Below are positions 1-11,419 of a DNA stretch of 64,000 nt, in pieces (position 1 is the first letter of the stretch; each line of letters begins with the position of its first letter). The stretch is from Anthonomus grandis grandis. Taxonomy: Eukaryota > Arthropoda > Insecta > Coleoptera > Curculionidae. The stretch lies in the NCBI RefSeq assembly GCF_022605725.1, contig NC_065548.1, positions 39,797,131 to 39,861,130 of the forward strand, in the 5' to 3' direction. The notes under the pieces were generated by a model that did no database searches, had not been told where the DNA came from, and worked only from the letters and a program-made list of their open reading frames with translations. The position numbers and the translations under genes were made by a program.

Positions 1-628
1 GTTTGGAGTGATTCAAATCCTCATGCTGTGAGATCACAAAATTATCAAGAAGTCTGGCAGTTTAATATTTTTTGTGCTATCAGAAATGATCGGATCATTA
101 AATTGCACTTTTACGAAGAAAACTTAAATGGCAAGTCACTTATAAATTTCATGCATATTACGTTCAAATTTTTAATTCTGTGTCAATTTTTACAGGAGAA
201 GGATATTTAAATATTCTAGAGGACTTGGATACAGAATATTTAATGAATTTACCATTGGCAGAACACGGAAACATTTATTATCAACATGATGGTGCACCAC
301 CACACAGAACCCTTCCTGTAACGAGATTCTTAGACGCATCATTTAATGACAAGTGGATTGCCAATAACGGACCTATTTTGTGGCCTCCTCGTTCTCCGGA
401 TTTAACTGCCCTAGATTATTTTATTTGGGGAACAATAAAGAATATTGTTTATTCCAATCCATTAACAACGCAGCAGGATTACAGCAGGATTGTATGGAAA
501 GGGTTAGACAAGCATTTGAAAGTTTATCTCCAGAGTCAATTAGAGCGGCAACCTATGACGACCTAATTCGCAGATGTGAAAAATGCTTAGAAGTTCAAGG
601 AGGAAATTTTGAACATTTGCTAATATAA
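1..628 (+). pseudogene. DD41D mariner-like transposase, C-terminal two thirds, frameshifted
   Basis: The fragment is the catalytic region of a cut-and-paste transposase. Reading starts at VWSDSNPH, continues through the conserved NPH...FN-FCAI stretch, then QHDGAPPH (second catalytic Asp) and WPPRSPDLTALDYF (third catalytic Asp). There are 41 residues between the second and third Asp, hence DD41D. The frame changes between about 170 and 200 and again near 470-480, after which the conserved C-terminus ending GGNFEHLLI runs to the stop at 626-628. The start lies outside the window. It cannot make a full protein as it stands. Confidence 0.85.
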
Positions 629-1579
629 CTTGTTACTCTGCCAAAATTTTTAAAATTTTATATTATTCGCCTAACAGCGCAACATGATGGTTTCTGTTTT
701 TCTGGGAATCTATCTGCAAATATCTGGCATGTTCTCGATAAAACTTTGTTACATTCTCCATAGATAATAAACAAATTTAAATATTCTTCGTTTGTATAAT
801 TTAATCGCCCCGGCATATTAGTTTTTAAAAAATTACAAAATTACAAGCAATGACATTTCTGTTATAATCCATTGTCTTACTGTCGCTTCTAGCAGTTACT
901 ATGACAACCGTCATGGCCAGCTAATCAACAATCCTTGAGCCTAACTATACGGCTTTTAATATTAGGCCAAATTTATACGGCCAATATTTCGGAAACTATC
1001 AATTTTTGGACTAGATAACCTTAAATAAAGTTGACCTTATTTTTAATTATCTTTATGAAAAAAATATAAAAATAGGGGGTTTCCATTTAAAAAAATTGAC
1101 TTTTAATGATTTTTTCATTTTAATTTTTAATGCTAGTTTTTGACCTCCCTGTATCTTTTTTTTAGCCAAATATTAAAATAGTCTTTTCAAATCGTTTTTC
1201 CTTTAAAATAAAACCAAAATTAAACAATAAATAAAGGCTACTAAAAGGGAGTAATCGGTAATTATGTTAGGGCTTATAAACATAGTTTTTCACATGAAAT
1301 TAAAAATATTTCAAAAACGGTTACACTTAGGTATAGGACATTATACATAAAATATACCTAGAATTTCATGTGGAAGCCAAAAATGTAAAAATATACATGG
1401 TGTTCTATTTAAAATAACGAAGTTGACACCTACTTCCGGTATAGCCGGAAACTTCACAACTGTCAAAATATTTTAGTTGTGTAGCCCCCATCGACTGTGC
1501 CATGTTGCCAAATTTTCAAAATTTTTGAAAAATTAGTTTCCGAGATATCGATCGCGTCTATTCGTCATGAGACACCCTG
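1..1579 (+). mobile_element. Mariner-like element M1 (DD41D type), right part
   Basis: Only the right part of this Tc1/mariner-superfamily element lies in the window. A broken transposase is followed by about 950 bp of A/T-rich DNA. The element ends in CACCCTG directly before a TA dinucleotide (1580-1581), the usual end and target of this superfamily and the same type of end seen on seven other elements here. LINE coding sequence begins immediately after the TA, so M1 probably inserted into that LINE, whose left part would lie outside the window. A second TIR-like start (TACATGGTGTTC, near 1397) suggests the tail may itself be composite. Confidence 0.75.
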
Positions 1580-1589
1580 TATATATCAT

Positions 1590-3594
1590 GCCTGAAATTG
1601 ACTCTAAGGTTGATTTTTTCACACAGTCGATACTTAATATCCTAGACATACATACGCCAATTAAGAGGGTTAATAATAAAAAAACCATATAGCCCCTGGA
1701 TAACCCCCAACATCAGGTTTATGCAAAAGCTTCGTATTAGGGCTCTAAATAAGTTTAGAGCTAGTAAGGATCGGGAGGACTGGAATACGTATAAACAGTA
1801 TAGAAATATTACAACGTCTGCGATTCGTGCAGAGAAAAAAGCATATTTGACCTATAAACTTGGCATTTGTAGTAATAGAGAAATTTGGAGTGAGTTGAAA
1901 AAAATCAATATTTCTAAAAAATCTAATGTACAGCTTCCTTAAAAAATGTTGAAAAACTTAATAGTTTTTTTACTAATATAAACAATAACAACAATAAGCC
2001 TAATGCCGATTTTATAATTTTTTTTAGGGACCCCAAAATTTTTCCTAATATATACGATTTTATGTTTAATTTAGTAGACCAGGATTTAGTAGAAAAAATT
2101 CTTCAAACTATAAAAAGCAAGGCATTTCGATCCGATAATTTAAATATTACTATTGTGACGCTTTGCTGTCCTGTGATTATTACCCTCTTACCCACATTAT
2201 AAATTGTTGTCTAGAGAAAAGCTATTTTCCGAAAAAGTGGAAGGAGGCCAATATAATTCCCTTACCTAAAATTAAAATTCCCACGGAATTCAACAATCTT
2301 CGTTCTATTTCTATACTTTCTGTTCTTTCGAAAATTTTGGAAAAAATTATGAAGCGCCAAATTCTTGATTATTTAAATAGCAATAATCTTATCCCAAAAT
2401 ATCAATCTGGGTTTCGTAAGGGCTATAGCTGTGTCACTGTGTTGTCTCAAGTTACAAACGATATATTTCGGGCTTTGGATAAAGATCAGGCAACTGTTTT
2501 AATTCTCTTAGATTTTACCAAAGCATTTGACATGGTGAGTCATGAGATACTCATATCTCTATTACATTATCTAGGATTTTCTCAGTCGGCCTTAACACTT
2601 ATGTTATCTTTTCTTTCAAACCGCAAATAAAGAGTTCTGCTAAATGGAAAAATATCGGAGGCACTTGACGTTATTTCTGGTGAACCACAAGGTAGTATTT
2701 TGGGTCCATTGCTATATACAATATACACATCACAATTAACAAAAAAATTAAATAGATGTAAACATCACTGCTATGCAGATGATACTTAAATTTATTATTC
2801 ATTTAAACTCAGTTATGCTCCTGAAGCTAACCTTAATATTAATATAGATCTTAATAATATCTTTGCTGAAACTCAAAACCTACTTTTAAAAATTAATCCA
2901 GCCAAATCTAAAGCTATTCTTTTTTGTAGTGATGCTCACCGGATTGAGATTTTAAATAACTTTAGACTTGAAATGCATAACGATGTTATACAATTTCAAA
3001 ATAATCTGGGGCTCCTAATAGATCATAAACTAAAATTTAGGGAGCATGTTACACTTAAACTTAAAATTGGATACTCTGCTTTAAAAACTATTTACGCGCA
3101 GAAGAATTACATAAGTACTAATATTAAAAAAATGCTTTGTGAAGCATTGGTTTTGTCACCTTTCAATTTCTGCGACACTATTTATGGTCCTTGTCTTAAC
3201 TGCTCAGATGCCTATCGGATACAAAAACTTCAGAATTCGTGCCTAAGACTTGTATTTGGCGTAAGGAGAGGGCAGCATATTTCTCATAAGCTAAAGGATG
3301 CGGGCTGGTTAAATATGTTCAATCGACGAGTATTACATCTTATTTGTTTTTTTATAAATTACTTAAGTGGAAGTCTCCATCATATTTGCTTAGAAATATT
3401 AGATTCCGAACGGATGTACATAACCTAAATATTAGAAGAAAGAATTTACTTACTATTCCGGCGCACAATAAGGAATTATTTAAAAAGTCATTTTTATACT
3501 TGATTGCACACTATATAAATAGGTTTAAAATAAATGATTTTACATTGACAGAAAAAACTTTTAAAGTTAACATTAAGCTGCTTCTCCTTGGTTA
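1590..3594 (+). pseudogene. LINE ORF2: linker, reverse transcriptase and C-terminal domain
   Basis: Translated pieces give, in order: the linker (QKLRIRALNKFRASK, WNTYKQYRN), RT motifs including SGFRKGYS and DFTKAFD (motif A) to about 2630, an in-frame stop at 2628-2630, PQGSILGPLLY (motif B), the YADD active site near 2776 followed by a stop, then a thumb and C-terminal region ending at 3593-3595. The C-terminus has a frameshift near 3345-3420. Catalytic Asp residues are still readable, but at least two stops and two frameshifts make it nonfunctional. Confidence 0.85.
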
Positions 3595-4104
3595 ATTATG
3601 TGTATGAGTGATTTTTTTTAACGTTTTTGTGTATAATATTGTTCATCATTTTATTCCTGAAAGGCTTTGAAGGTTGCCATAAGTCGTTATATAATTTTCC
3701 TCATCTTCCCTTCCCCTCATATTTTCTTTCATATCCTGATCCTCTTCCCATGCTCCCATTAGGTATGTTCTTTCTTTTTCAGTAGAATATTTATTATTAA
3801 ATTTTTGAATTATTGTTTTTTTTTATTATTATTATTTTTTGGCCTCAACAGAATTCAGGGAGCCTTTTGTGTAAGGGATATTTCTGTAAATCTGCATATT
3901 ATGGCCTGTTGGTCACCTTGTATTATTAGCTTTTTTATTTTGTTACAAATTCTTTGTTTTTTTTTTTGTTATTGGTAAATGATGAAATACTCAATATTTA
4001 GTGAAATTTTGTAATATTTGAAATTTTGTAAAAGGTAATACACCTACCTATTAGTTTTATTATTTGCGCTTAAATGCTGTAATTTCTTGGTGACTAATAG
4101 ACCT

Positions 4105-4105
4105 C

Positions 4106-4154
<49 letters not shown>
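4105..4154 (+). repeat. (TTA)n tail / microsatellite
   Basis: About 16 TTA units mark the 3' end of the LINE at 1582-4158. Such tails are typical of non-LTR elements. Confidence 0.9.
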
Positions 4155-4156
<2 letters not shown>

Positions 4157-4327
4157 TAAACCCAGTTTTTTTGTTCAAATACAAAAACAGATCATTGGTA
4201 TTAAGAATTACTTAAAGCATGTTATTTTATTTGCATGTAGGTATTAAAACTATACAATATCATAAAACATTTATAACATTAAAAATAAATAATATATTTA
4301 TGTTTTTATTTAGATTATTTATATATT

Positions 4328-4334
<7 letters not shown>

Positions 4335-4382
<48 letters not shown>
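4335..4382. repeat. (TA)n microsatellite
   Basis: A run of about 24 TA units in otherwise A/T-rich noncoding DNA. Confidence 0.95.
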
Positions 4383-4386
<4 letters not shown>

Positions 4387-5184
4387 TTAGAAATTATGTA
4401 TTATTATGTTTGTGTATATATTAAAGTGTTTCGTTTTTCGTACTGGTAAAAGTAAAAAGAATTAAAAAAGTCTTACGTATACCGTTTTTTAAAGGTGTTC
4501 AGAAGCACTATAATAGAAGAGGGAATTCCATAAGAGCATTGGTAGATTCGAATGTAATAATGATAATTATATACTCTTGCTCAATTAATTTTTAAAAACT
4601 ATAAAAATGTAAATATAGTATATTGTTAGTTAAGTCTATCACAAAAAACTTCTTATAATACCTAAATAATCTAATATCACAACGATTTTGCGGATTTAGC
4701 ATACAGTGCTTTCATTTAAAAACGAACCACCTGTTAACGCACAACCATGAAGATATAATAAGAAAATGTAATAGTGGACTGTATTTTAGTAAATGATATG
4801 GTTCAAAGGAATTGTACGTTACATACACACATGGTTTTAAATGTTTGAAGTAAAGGGCACTTACCAATGGTCTTCTGTCTTCACTGTAGATAGGGACGTC
4901 CCTTTATATAACTACCAACTTCATAAGCCTTGCTCTCACAACCAAATACAAATTAAAAGGTCCTTATTTTAGGTTTCGTAAAATTGTTAGATCCGGCACT
5001 CACGTCGTTCTTAACCCGATTGCTAGTCAATTGTCTCTGCTTTTACCTTGCTGGTAAAAGTGCCCAGAATATACCAAATATGTGTAGTACATGCGCGATT
5101 AATAGATTTTAACAATTATGATTTAGCGGTGCGCTAACACCACCCTTAATAACTCCTTAAAAAAAAAATATGTCAGTTTAGATT
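4383..5184. other. A/T-rich stretch, no gene seen
   Basis: No coding frame, splice-site pattern or known repeat end was found between the (TA)n run and mariner M2. Base composition is slightly less A/T-rich at 4850-5150. Confidence 0.6.
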
Positions 5185-5186
5185 TA

Positions 5187-6183
5187 CAAGGGGACGTTTA
5201 ATTTCATATTTGACAAAGTTCTGTCAGTCATCTCCTTGATTAGTAACTAAAAATGTCTGGGAATAATGAATAATTTATTAACCTCAAACTTTTGTATTTC
5301 AGATGAAAACCCTAAGTGTGATACATCATTTTGAAGGGCTTACAATTTCCTATCTAGCCAAATAATAAAAAAAGCAAAATCGGTTTCCGCATAAGCCAAT
5401 AGTAAGCAAAAGTTTGTGGTAATAAAAGACATTTTATCAGCTTTGTTAGGTCAAATGGTTGCTTCATAGTGTCACACATTATTTCAAATAGCAAAAAAAT
5501 TTTCCACATTCGCCAAAAAAAATGGATGCAAGTTAAAGCGATTTACTAGTAAAAATGTACGGTAATAAACAGTTTATTGAGTCCAAATAGTTTTTTTAAA
5601 TATGCATGTATTATTTTCGAGAAAATAACTATTCCAATCTTTGGAAAACCAAGTGGATGAAAATAGTGTTGGGATACTAAACGAAAATAATTTGTATTGC
5701 CAATAAAATTAAGCCGCCTTTCACTACGCTTTGATAGTTCAACAGACTTAATGAACTGTCTCCAAGAATGTGGATTCGCAGAAGTGGTACAATTAAATGG
5801 TCCGCACGGTCGTTAGACTTAATACCACTAGACTTTTTTTTTAAGGGTATTTAAAAAGCAAAGTTCATAAAATTTATCTAAAAATATTATTAATTTAAAG
5901 GATCGAATTAATCTCGAATGTAAAAATACTTGCGGATGTTCGTAAGGAATTTCAAAACAGACTTTATTTTTGTCTCGAAAATAACGGAGCAAATTTTAAG
6001 CACTTAATAAAATGAATCTTGTGAACTGATTAAATTGTTTATTTTTAAACACGTTTTTACACCCATATTGTTTATAAGTCTATAAACTTAAATTTTTATA
6101 TACCGTTGGATAGTACATACATTGTATGGCCCTTTAAAATGATGTATCATACTATAGGATGACATAAAATTGAACCTCCCCTG
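5187..6183 (+). mobile_element. Mariner-like element M2, heavily decayed
   Basis: It is bounded by TA dinucleotides (5185-5186 and 6184-6185). The left end CAAGGGGACGTTTAATTT and the inverted right end CAGGGGAGGTTCAATTTT match imperfectly. A second matching block, GATACATCATTTT-AAGGGC, occurs near 5319 and inverted near 6130-6150, so the TIRs were about 150 bp or more. The ends contain only the last third of a transposase. Confidence 0.75.
5740..6017 (+). pseudogene. DD41D-type transposase C-terminal relic
   Basis: The readable stretch RMWIRRSGTIKWSARS followed by LDLIPLDFF is the block holding the third catalytic Asp. After a stop and frameshift, a C-terminal piece reads RKEFQNRLYFCLENNGANF and ends HLIK at a stop near 6015. 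This matches the C-terminal pattern (NGxxFxHL) of the other mariner genes in the window. The second catalytic Asp and everything upstream are missing. Confidence 0.75.
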
Positions 6184-6546
6184 TATATCTGAATTGACGT
6201 CTTTTTTTTTAAGTTATTAGGTTGTTTTAAAATGACAGCACTGTATATTTTCTTTTAAGAAAATATTGAATTCACTTAAAAGGATCCAAAAGATTTATTT
6301 CAGTAGAGAATTAAGAAGTCAGAGAGTGTTAAAGTTAATTATGTTTTTATATTAAGGCGACAGTTTTCAGAGGTCTCTTTTATAATCGCCGATATGACCA
6401 AATTAGGAATGATTTTTTAGATGGCCCCGCCCGCAATACGTTTGAATTCTTTAGAAGTTATATTTCGTCCATACCATCCTGTGATTTTAACTCTACCCAC
6501 GTAAATTATTTTTATAAAATAAAGATGATCTTAGTCAAGGTTTATA

Positions 6547-6798
6547 GACCAAGGAAAAGAAAGTATACTAAAAGTTTAAGTCTCACAAATCAAGCGTCTA
6601 TTTAAAAGGTTACGCGTTTCGCCACATTAGGGCATTATCAGACCTCCTCTAAATATAAAAACTACACACTTACTTTCACTAACATAAATAAAAATATAAA
6701 ATATAATATGTCTACAACATCGACGGTAAATGATATTGACTAAAATATACTATATATTGATTTGTGAGACTTTAAATATACTTTCTCTTCCTTTGGTC
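6547..6798. repeat. Hairpin MITE-like repeat 1
   Basis: A 45-50 bp inverted repeat: the left arm starts GACCAAGGAAAAGAAAGTAT and the right arm, reversed, starts GACCAAAGGAAGAGAAAGTA. About 150 bp lie between the arms. Next to the left arm is GCGTTTCGCCACATTAGGGC followed by ATTATCAGACC, a motif that recurs in the hairpin repeat at 49.3-49.6 kb. No coding content; probably a nonautonomous element. Confidence 0.65.
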
Positions 6799-7919
6799 AT
6801 ATATCTAAGTCTCTTTGAGAATAATGGATAATTATTTTGAAAGCTTATAGGGATCAAAGCGTTATTTAAAACTAAAAGTCTAATCTTGATTCATACAAAT
6901 CTAAAATTGATTTGCGCTGATTGAATATTTAGAAATATATAATATCCCTACTTAACAGTAAAACTTCATTCTTTACTGATTAAGTTTATTTGAGTCGTAG
7001 TAAGTTTATAAATCAAAAATGTCAGAAAAGTTATTCTGTAAATGGATCGTGTTCGTGATAGCTACACTTAAGTAATTTCAGGAAAACAAATAAAGGCCCC
7101 ACCAATCACATGAGGCTATTATTTTTTTAAATAGATTTTATTTTTGAGGTTATTAGTTTAATAAGTTTGTAAAATATTTTAACCGATCATAGGAAGTGTT
7201 TTCCTTACTCCTCAATCAGCCTAAGGATAAAGTACGAAACACGAAGAGACGCGGATGATTTAAAAGGCTTTGCATAATTTTATAAAATTTTAGTATGGTG
7301 ATCATTAAACGATTATTATTAAAGTGAGCGTATTTAAGACATACCTAGATAATTTTGCTTTTCAGGAAGGAACTACCTCTAATCTTAAAATAAACATTGT
7401 TCACTCATTCATGCCAACACTATCATACTAAACAAATACTGTCTGAAATAATGACTTACTGTCGTTTAGCTGCTCCTCTAAGAAAATGTATGTCAAATAA
7501 TACTGACATAATTTTAAATCTACAGTCAACTAATGATGCAATCCTACGATTCGAGATGCCTCATGAAAGCAAAGCTCTTGGTCTACTATAGAATTCTGAA
7601 TCTAATCACCTGCAGTACTTAATTGAAATATTTAATGATTTTGTCTTGTGTTTCTTAAATCTTTGATACTTACTAGGTATACTACAGCCAGGAATCATCA
7701 TGACAAAAACAAATACTTAAAAATTATGACAATGTAAACTAAGCTGAAACGAAACCTCCTCTCCTGTGGAAAATCCTCTTGATTTCCCACACAACTTGGT
7801 TGAAATTTTACATTAATGGACAAGAAATTAGCAACCTTCGAATTCCTCAGCATGTACTTTAAAAAGATACTTTATAAAGATACAGCTTCATGAATTTCCG
7901 AACCCCAGCGAAACGGCAT
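6799..7919. other. A/T-rich stretch with one unrecognised short frame
   Basis: No element ends were recognised. One 64-codon open frame (7397-7591) follows an acceptor-like TTTTGCTTTTCAG near 7350. Its product has no motif I recognise, and it may be chance or a decayed exon. Nothing else stands out. Confidence 0.4.
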
Positions 7920-8090
7920 ATGAAGCTTGTGTATATATTATTTCTATCAATACTGTGCACAGTTAGCTTCTCCGTACAAAACCAGAGTAGCTCCCTTAAA
8001 GATGATTATTATACTACGGTCCCGAGCTTTGTACCGCACTGCTACTATCAAAACTTATACATATTATACATAATGTCAAAAATGTGTTAG
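7920..8090 (+). CDS. Unrecognised 56-residue frame with signal-peptide-like start
   Basis: The frame starts MKLVYILFLSILCTVSFS, which looks like a secretory signal peptide (basic residue, hydrophobic core, small residues). The remainder, about 38 residues with two Cys at the end, is not a known family. An upstream in-frame ATG at 7890 would destroy the signal-peptide position. It lies just before an RT relic, and no promoter or splice context is clear. It may equally be a chance hydrophobic frame. Confidence 0.2.
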   Translation: MKLVYILFLSILCTVSFSVQNQSSSLKDDYYTTVPSFVPHCYYQNLYILYIMSKMC

Positions 8091-8119
8091 ATCTAAATAT
8101 CAGTAGAGTATGCTATAAA

Positions 8120-8510
8120 AATTTCGAAAAACAGCAAAGCGGCCAGACCTGACAACGTCCCAATATAGATCGAAATTTAAGTAAGTCTAAAAAAGTATTT
8201 AACAAAATCTATGAACCAGGAGAAACCCCAAAGAATTTGCTTAAATCAATCTTTATTCCCTTCCCAAAAAAGAGCAATCTTAAGTCTTATGATGAATATC
8301 GTATGATCAGTTTAATGAGTCACACGCTAAAAGTTGTTTTAAAAATAATCCAACAGAGAATACACCCGAAATGGAAGAACAACTAGATGAGGCCCAGTTT
8401 GGCTTAAGATCAGGATAAGGAACTAGAGGGGCATTATTTACTATCACAGACATATTTACTAACAAGACACATCATTAAGTAATATCTACATTAAGCTACA
8501 ACTTTTTTTG
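8120..8510 (+). pseudogene. RTE/BovB-like reverse transcriptase relic
   Basis: The translated frame shows FNKIYEPGETPKNLLKSIFI then PFPKKSNLKSYDEYR, followed by ISLMSHTLKVVLKII and DEAQFGLRSG: the N-terminal fingers of a LINE RT of the type common in insect RTE-like elements. Several stops and small frameshifts are present. Motif A is reached only in traces and the YxDD site is not found, so this is a short decayed fragment. Confidence 0.7.
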
Positions 8511-9086
8511 CCTTTATCCCAACGCAACAAGAATTCTTGCCATAGAAAGCCATTTCAAGATGCTTTGGCACAATTTCGATTGGCGATGACCATATTGCAA
8601 AATAGACAAGGAGTATCTTGCACCGTATCTAAAAGAAGTAGTAATATCCTTAAGTAAAAAATCATTAATTAAAGGATTTGGGGCATGTGGTTTTTAACCT
8701 TAAAATTCAAATGCAATTGGTAAAGTCACTTGCATTTGGATTGGATCTTGGTAAATTATTTTACCAGAAGATAACTTTATAGGTGACAATAATTGCAAAA
8801 ATAGCTGCTCAAATGCTAATATATTAAAGTTTTTTTTTTGCATTTCAAAGTAATTTCATCACATATTAATGAGAAATCACTTAATGTTAATGACGGTATC
8901 ATTATAAAATAATATAATAAAAGAACTTTATAACTTTACGATTTATTTATAATTGATTTGCTTTCAATTGAGCCTAATAAAGCCACAACTTTACGTGCAG
9001 ATTTGAATTCTCAGATGGATTTAAAAAATAATAATGGTGGATTAAGAACGTTTCCAGATAATGCAATAAATTAAATACCAGTTGTC
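8511..9086. other. Noncoding stretch, no gene seen
   Basis: It may contain further decayed RTE sequence up to about 8700, but no convincing frame was found. The rest is A/T-rich without recognised repeats. Confidence 0.4.
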
Positions 9087-9296
9087 ATGGCAAGATTTGA
9101 AAATGATGATATTTTAAACCTTAGTAGTGATGAAATTAATATTAATCAGTATATTTCTATTATATTAGGTAATTGCTTATCTACTTCCAATAAATTTAAA
9201 GATTGGTGGATCAAATCATCTGTTTCTATGTGTGATTCCAAAAGCCAGCAAGGTTTTTTTAGCTCCGTCAGTTCATCAGTTAATGCAAACAAGTAA
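9087..9296 (+). CDS. Unrecognised 69-residue frame
   Basis: The frame starts MARFENDDILNLSSDEI and is rich in Ser and Asn, with a Trp pair (DWW) in the middle. No family was recognised. It lies 60 bp before another unrecognised frame on the same strand, so both may be pieces of one decayed gene or an unclassified transposon. Codon use is as A/T-rich as the surroundings, which gives no support for constraint. Confidence 0.2.
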   Translation: MARFENDDILNLSSDEININQYISIILGNCLSTSNKFKDWWIKSSVSMCDSKSQQGFFSSVSSSVNANK

Positions 9297-9356
9297 TCCG
9301 AATCCTGTTTTATATTAACTTATATTAAAACTTGAAATAAACAAGAAAGGGAGAAT

Positions 9357-9768
9357 ATGTCTAATATAGAATCATTCTTAATAAAATCGTTAACAACGAA
9401 TAGAAAAGAAAACCGCTTAACAAAAAAAATGCCTTTGGCCCTTACTTCTGCTATTTATAAAAAAAAAAATACAAAAAAAAATAATAAGCTAAAATTCAAA
9501 AAAAGCAAGAATAAAAAAACAGAACTTAAATTAAAGGACAAAGAAGAATTTAAACTAAATTATACAAAAATAAAAAAAGGTGATTGCTAAGCAGGACCAA
9601 CATGTTTTAATCCCTTTAAATATGTCTCAAAATGCTCATAATAATTTGAGTCATGTACGTAATCTATTTATTATAACTCGACAAAATAAAAAATCAATAG
9701 AAGAATTTGTTGTGAGAGACAATATAGAAATTAAAAAAAGGACTGTGTTTGGTATATAACTATGTGTA
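9357..9768 (+). pseudogene. Unrecognised Lys-rich frame, frameshifted
   Basis: A 77-residue frame with a strongly basic middle (KKKNTKKNNKLKFKKSKNKK) stops at 9588-9590. A second frame takes over at the A-run just before it and continues for about 60 codons (including HVRNLFIITRQNKKSIEEF) to a stop near 9760. The two look like one coding region broken by a single indel. The protein is not recognised; a basic tail of a transposase or LINE ORF1 is possible. Confidence 0.3.
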
Positions 9769-10110
9769 CAAATATAATTTCTTTAACAAATATAAGTATA
9801 AAATGTCTAACTTATAATAAGAACTTACAACGTTTAATGCTTCAAAAACAAAGAATTACCTATATAGATTTTCTTTTAATGTTGTGTGTGTTTGGTTAAA
9901 TAATAACATATTTTTCACACATAAAGTAGTAGATTTTTTTTAAGAATATTACTTTTATTTCTTGTTATTATTTTTAGGATCTTATTTTTTTATTTTTCAT
10001 GTTATTTTTTATTCCATTCTCTTTAGTGTGTGTCGTGTGATAACGCAAATTTAAGACTCTAATAGTTATTAGGTTTTTAAATTAGTAAGTAATAAATATA
10101 TTAGAATTTT

Positions 10111-10130
10111 GAGGTAGGTAGGTAGGTAGG
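10111..10130. repeat. (GGTA)n short microsatellite
   Basis: Five tandem units of GGTA-type sequence. Confidence 0.85.
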
Positions 10131-10586
10131 TTTGAGTAGTAACATTTTTATTTACTTCCATGTAAAAAGGAAATTATAATAACTGCATAATCATGAGTGC
10201 CAATAACTACAAAATTAAAATGTTCTCAATCTTGTTTCTTTATAACAAAAAACGTATAAAACTAAACAAATCTTAGTTTTATCTTAATATTTAACACATT
10301 TAAAAAAAATAAAACAAAAAGAATATCTCAAACAAATTAAATAACTAAAAATTTAAGTATTTTACTACAGGCTCCTAGAGTCAATAAGTGCCATTTTTGC
10401 CCTATTATAAATGAATTATTAAACAACTTAATATAATAAAATAACTATAACCAAATCAGTTTAACGTGAGTCGTAGAAAAGTACTTTTACAAATAACAAA
10501 AAAATTAATAAAAAAATAACTAATATTGATATTAACGAGTTTAGATTACTTCTACTAGGTTTAAATATTAATATTTTTATTTCCTT

Positions 10587-10623
10587 AAAAATAAGATATA
10601 AGTATAACTTATATCTTATTTTT
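10587..10623. repeat. Perfect 17-bp hairpin
   Basis: The arm AAAAATAAGATATAAGT (10587-10603) is followed by a 3-nt loop and its exact reverse complement (10607-10623). It is A/T-only except for three G/C pairs. No coding context; it may be the remnant of a small MITE or a chance structure in A/T-rich DNA. Confidence 0.8.
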
Positions 10624-11419
10624 AACCTTTTTTAAATTTATTTTTATAGACTAGTACTTAGGTAAGGTCATAATAATACCAGTTTTATTTTTATTTTTGG
10701 GAAAGCTGCAATTAAAATTACATTTTATAAAATTTAATAAGGAATTAGTCTTTTTATTTTATTTCACATCTATAATTTTTTAGAACGCGCTAGCCATAAA
10801 AAAATGTATTTTATAATGAAAAAGTATTTAGTAATTTTTTACATAGTTTTTAATTGACAAATTTTTTAACAAATATCAAATAAACTAAAAGTTACCTTGC
10901 TTTATCAAACAATATATTATCAGTTATAAAATAAAAAATCCTCGGTCACATAAATAAAAACCATTCAACAGCACAAATTCTCCGAAACATAAAGAAATAA
11001 ATAGATTTCTTACAGATCAAGCAACAAGTAAGTCTCCTCCAATCCAAAACTTTACACTTTTAACGAACTCTTCGCAAAACTCAAATCTCCCACTAGCAAA
11101 AGAGAGACGCTAAAACTGACGACTAAACGCGGAGTAATACTGAACCCGAATTAACTAACGCCACCCTTTTCATCAAATTTTCCGCGCTACACTGAAGAAA
11201 ACGGTCGGATATTCCTGGTCGGTCCCGTTTACGTTCATGGAAAGCGCTTGCGTTAGTCCAGGTTTGTTTTATATGCATATAACGGCTTGATAATTATATC
11301 TGTACGTTGATGGTGATCTATGCAGTAACTTGTTGTGGGCTAGTTTTTTATTAATAATTTAATAATAATAGCCAAAAAATTACTAAACAATAAAAAGTCA
11401 GTGGTAATATTTTAAATTA

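Larger units (their letters stand above)
1582..4158 (+). mobile_element. Non-LTR retrotransposon (LINE-1 of this window), decayed
   Basis: A LINE with ORF2 linker, reverse transcriptase and C-terminal region, followed by a 3' UTR and a (TTA)n tail at about 4105-4154, as expected for target-primed retrotransposition. It begins directly after the end of M1, so its 5' part (endonuclease, ORF1) is outside the window or lost. Its clade is uncertain: architecture resembles the Jockey/CR1 group, with no RNase H after the RT. LINE-E on the minus strand at 44-46.5 kb ends in a similar tail and may be related. Confidence 0.85.
9769..11419. other. A/T-rich stretch, no gene seen
   Basis: It contains a short GGTA repeat and a perfect 17-bp hairpin (separate entries). 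Positions about 11000-11280 are clearly richer in G/C than the rest and could be a former promoter or 5' exon, but no frame or splice pattern supports a gene. Confidence 0.5.

Noticed and set aside
4335..4382. The (TA)n run as a replication origin or regulatory site.
   Set aside because: Simple repeats of this type are common in A/T-rich insect DNA; nothing else nearby supports a function.
10587..10623. The perfect hairpin as a transcription terminator or microRNA precursor.
   Set aside because: The stem is only 17 bp and A/T-rich with a 3-nt loop, too short for a microRNA precursor, and no gene lies next to it.
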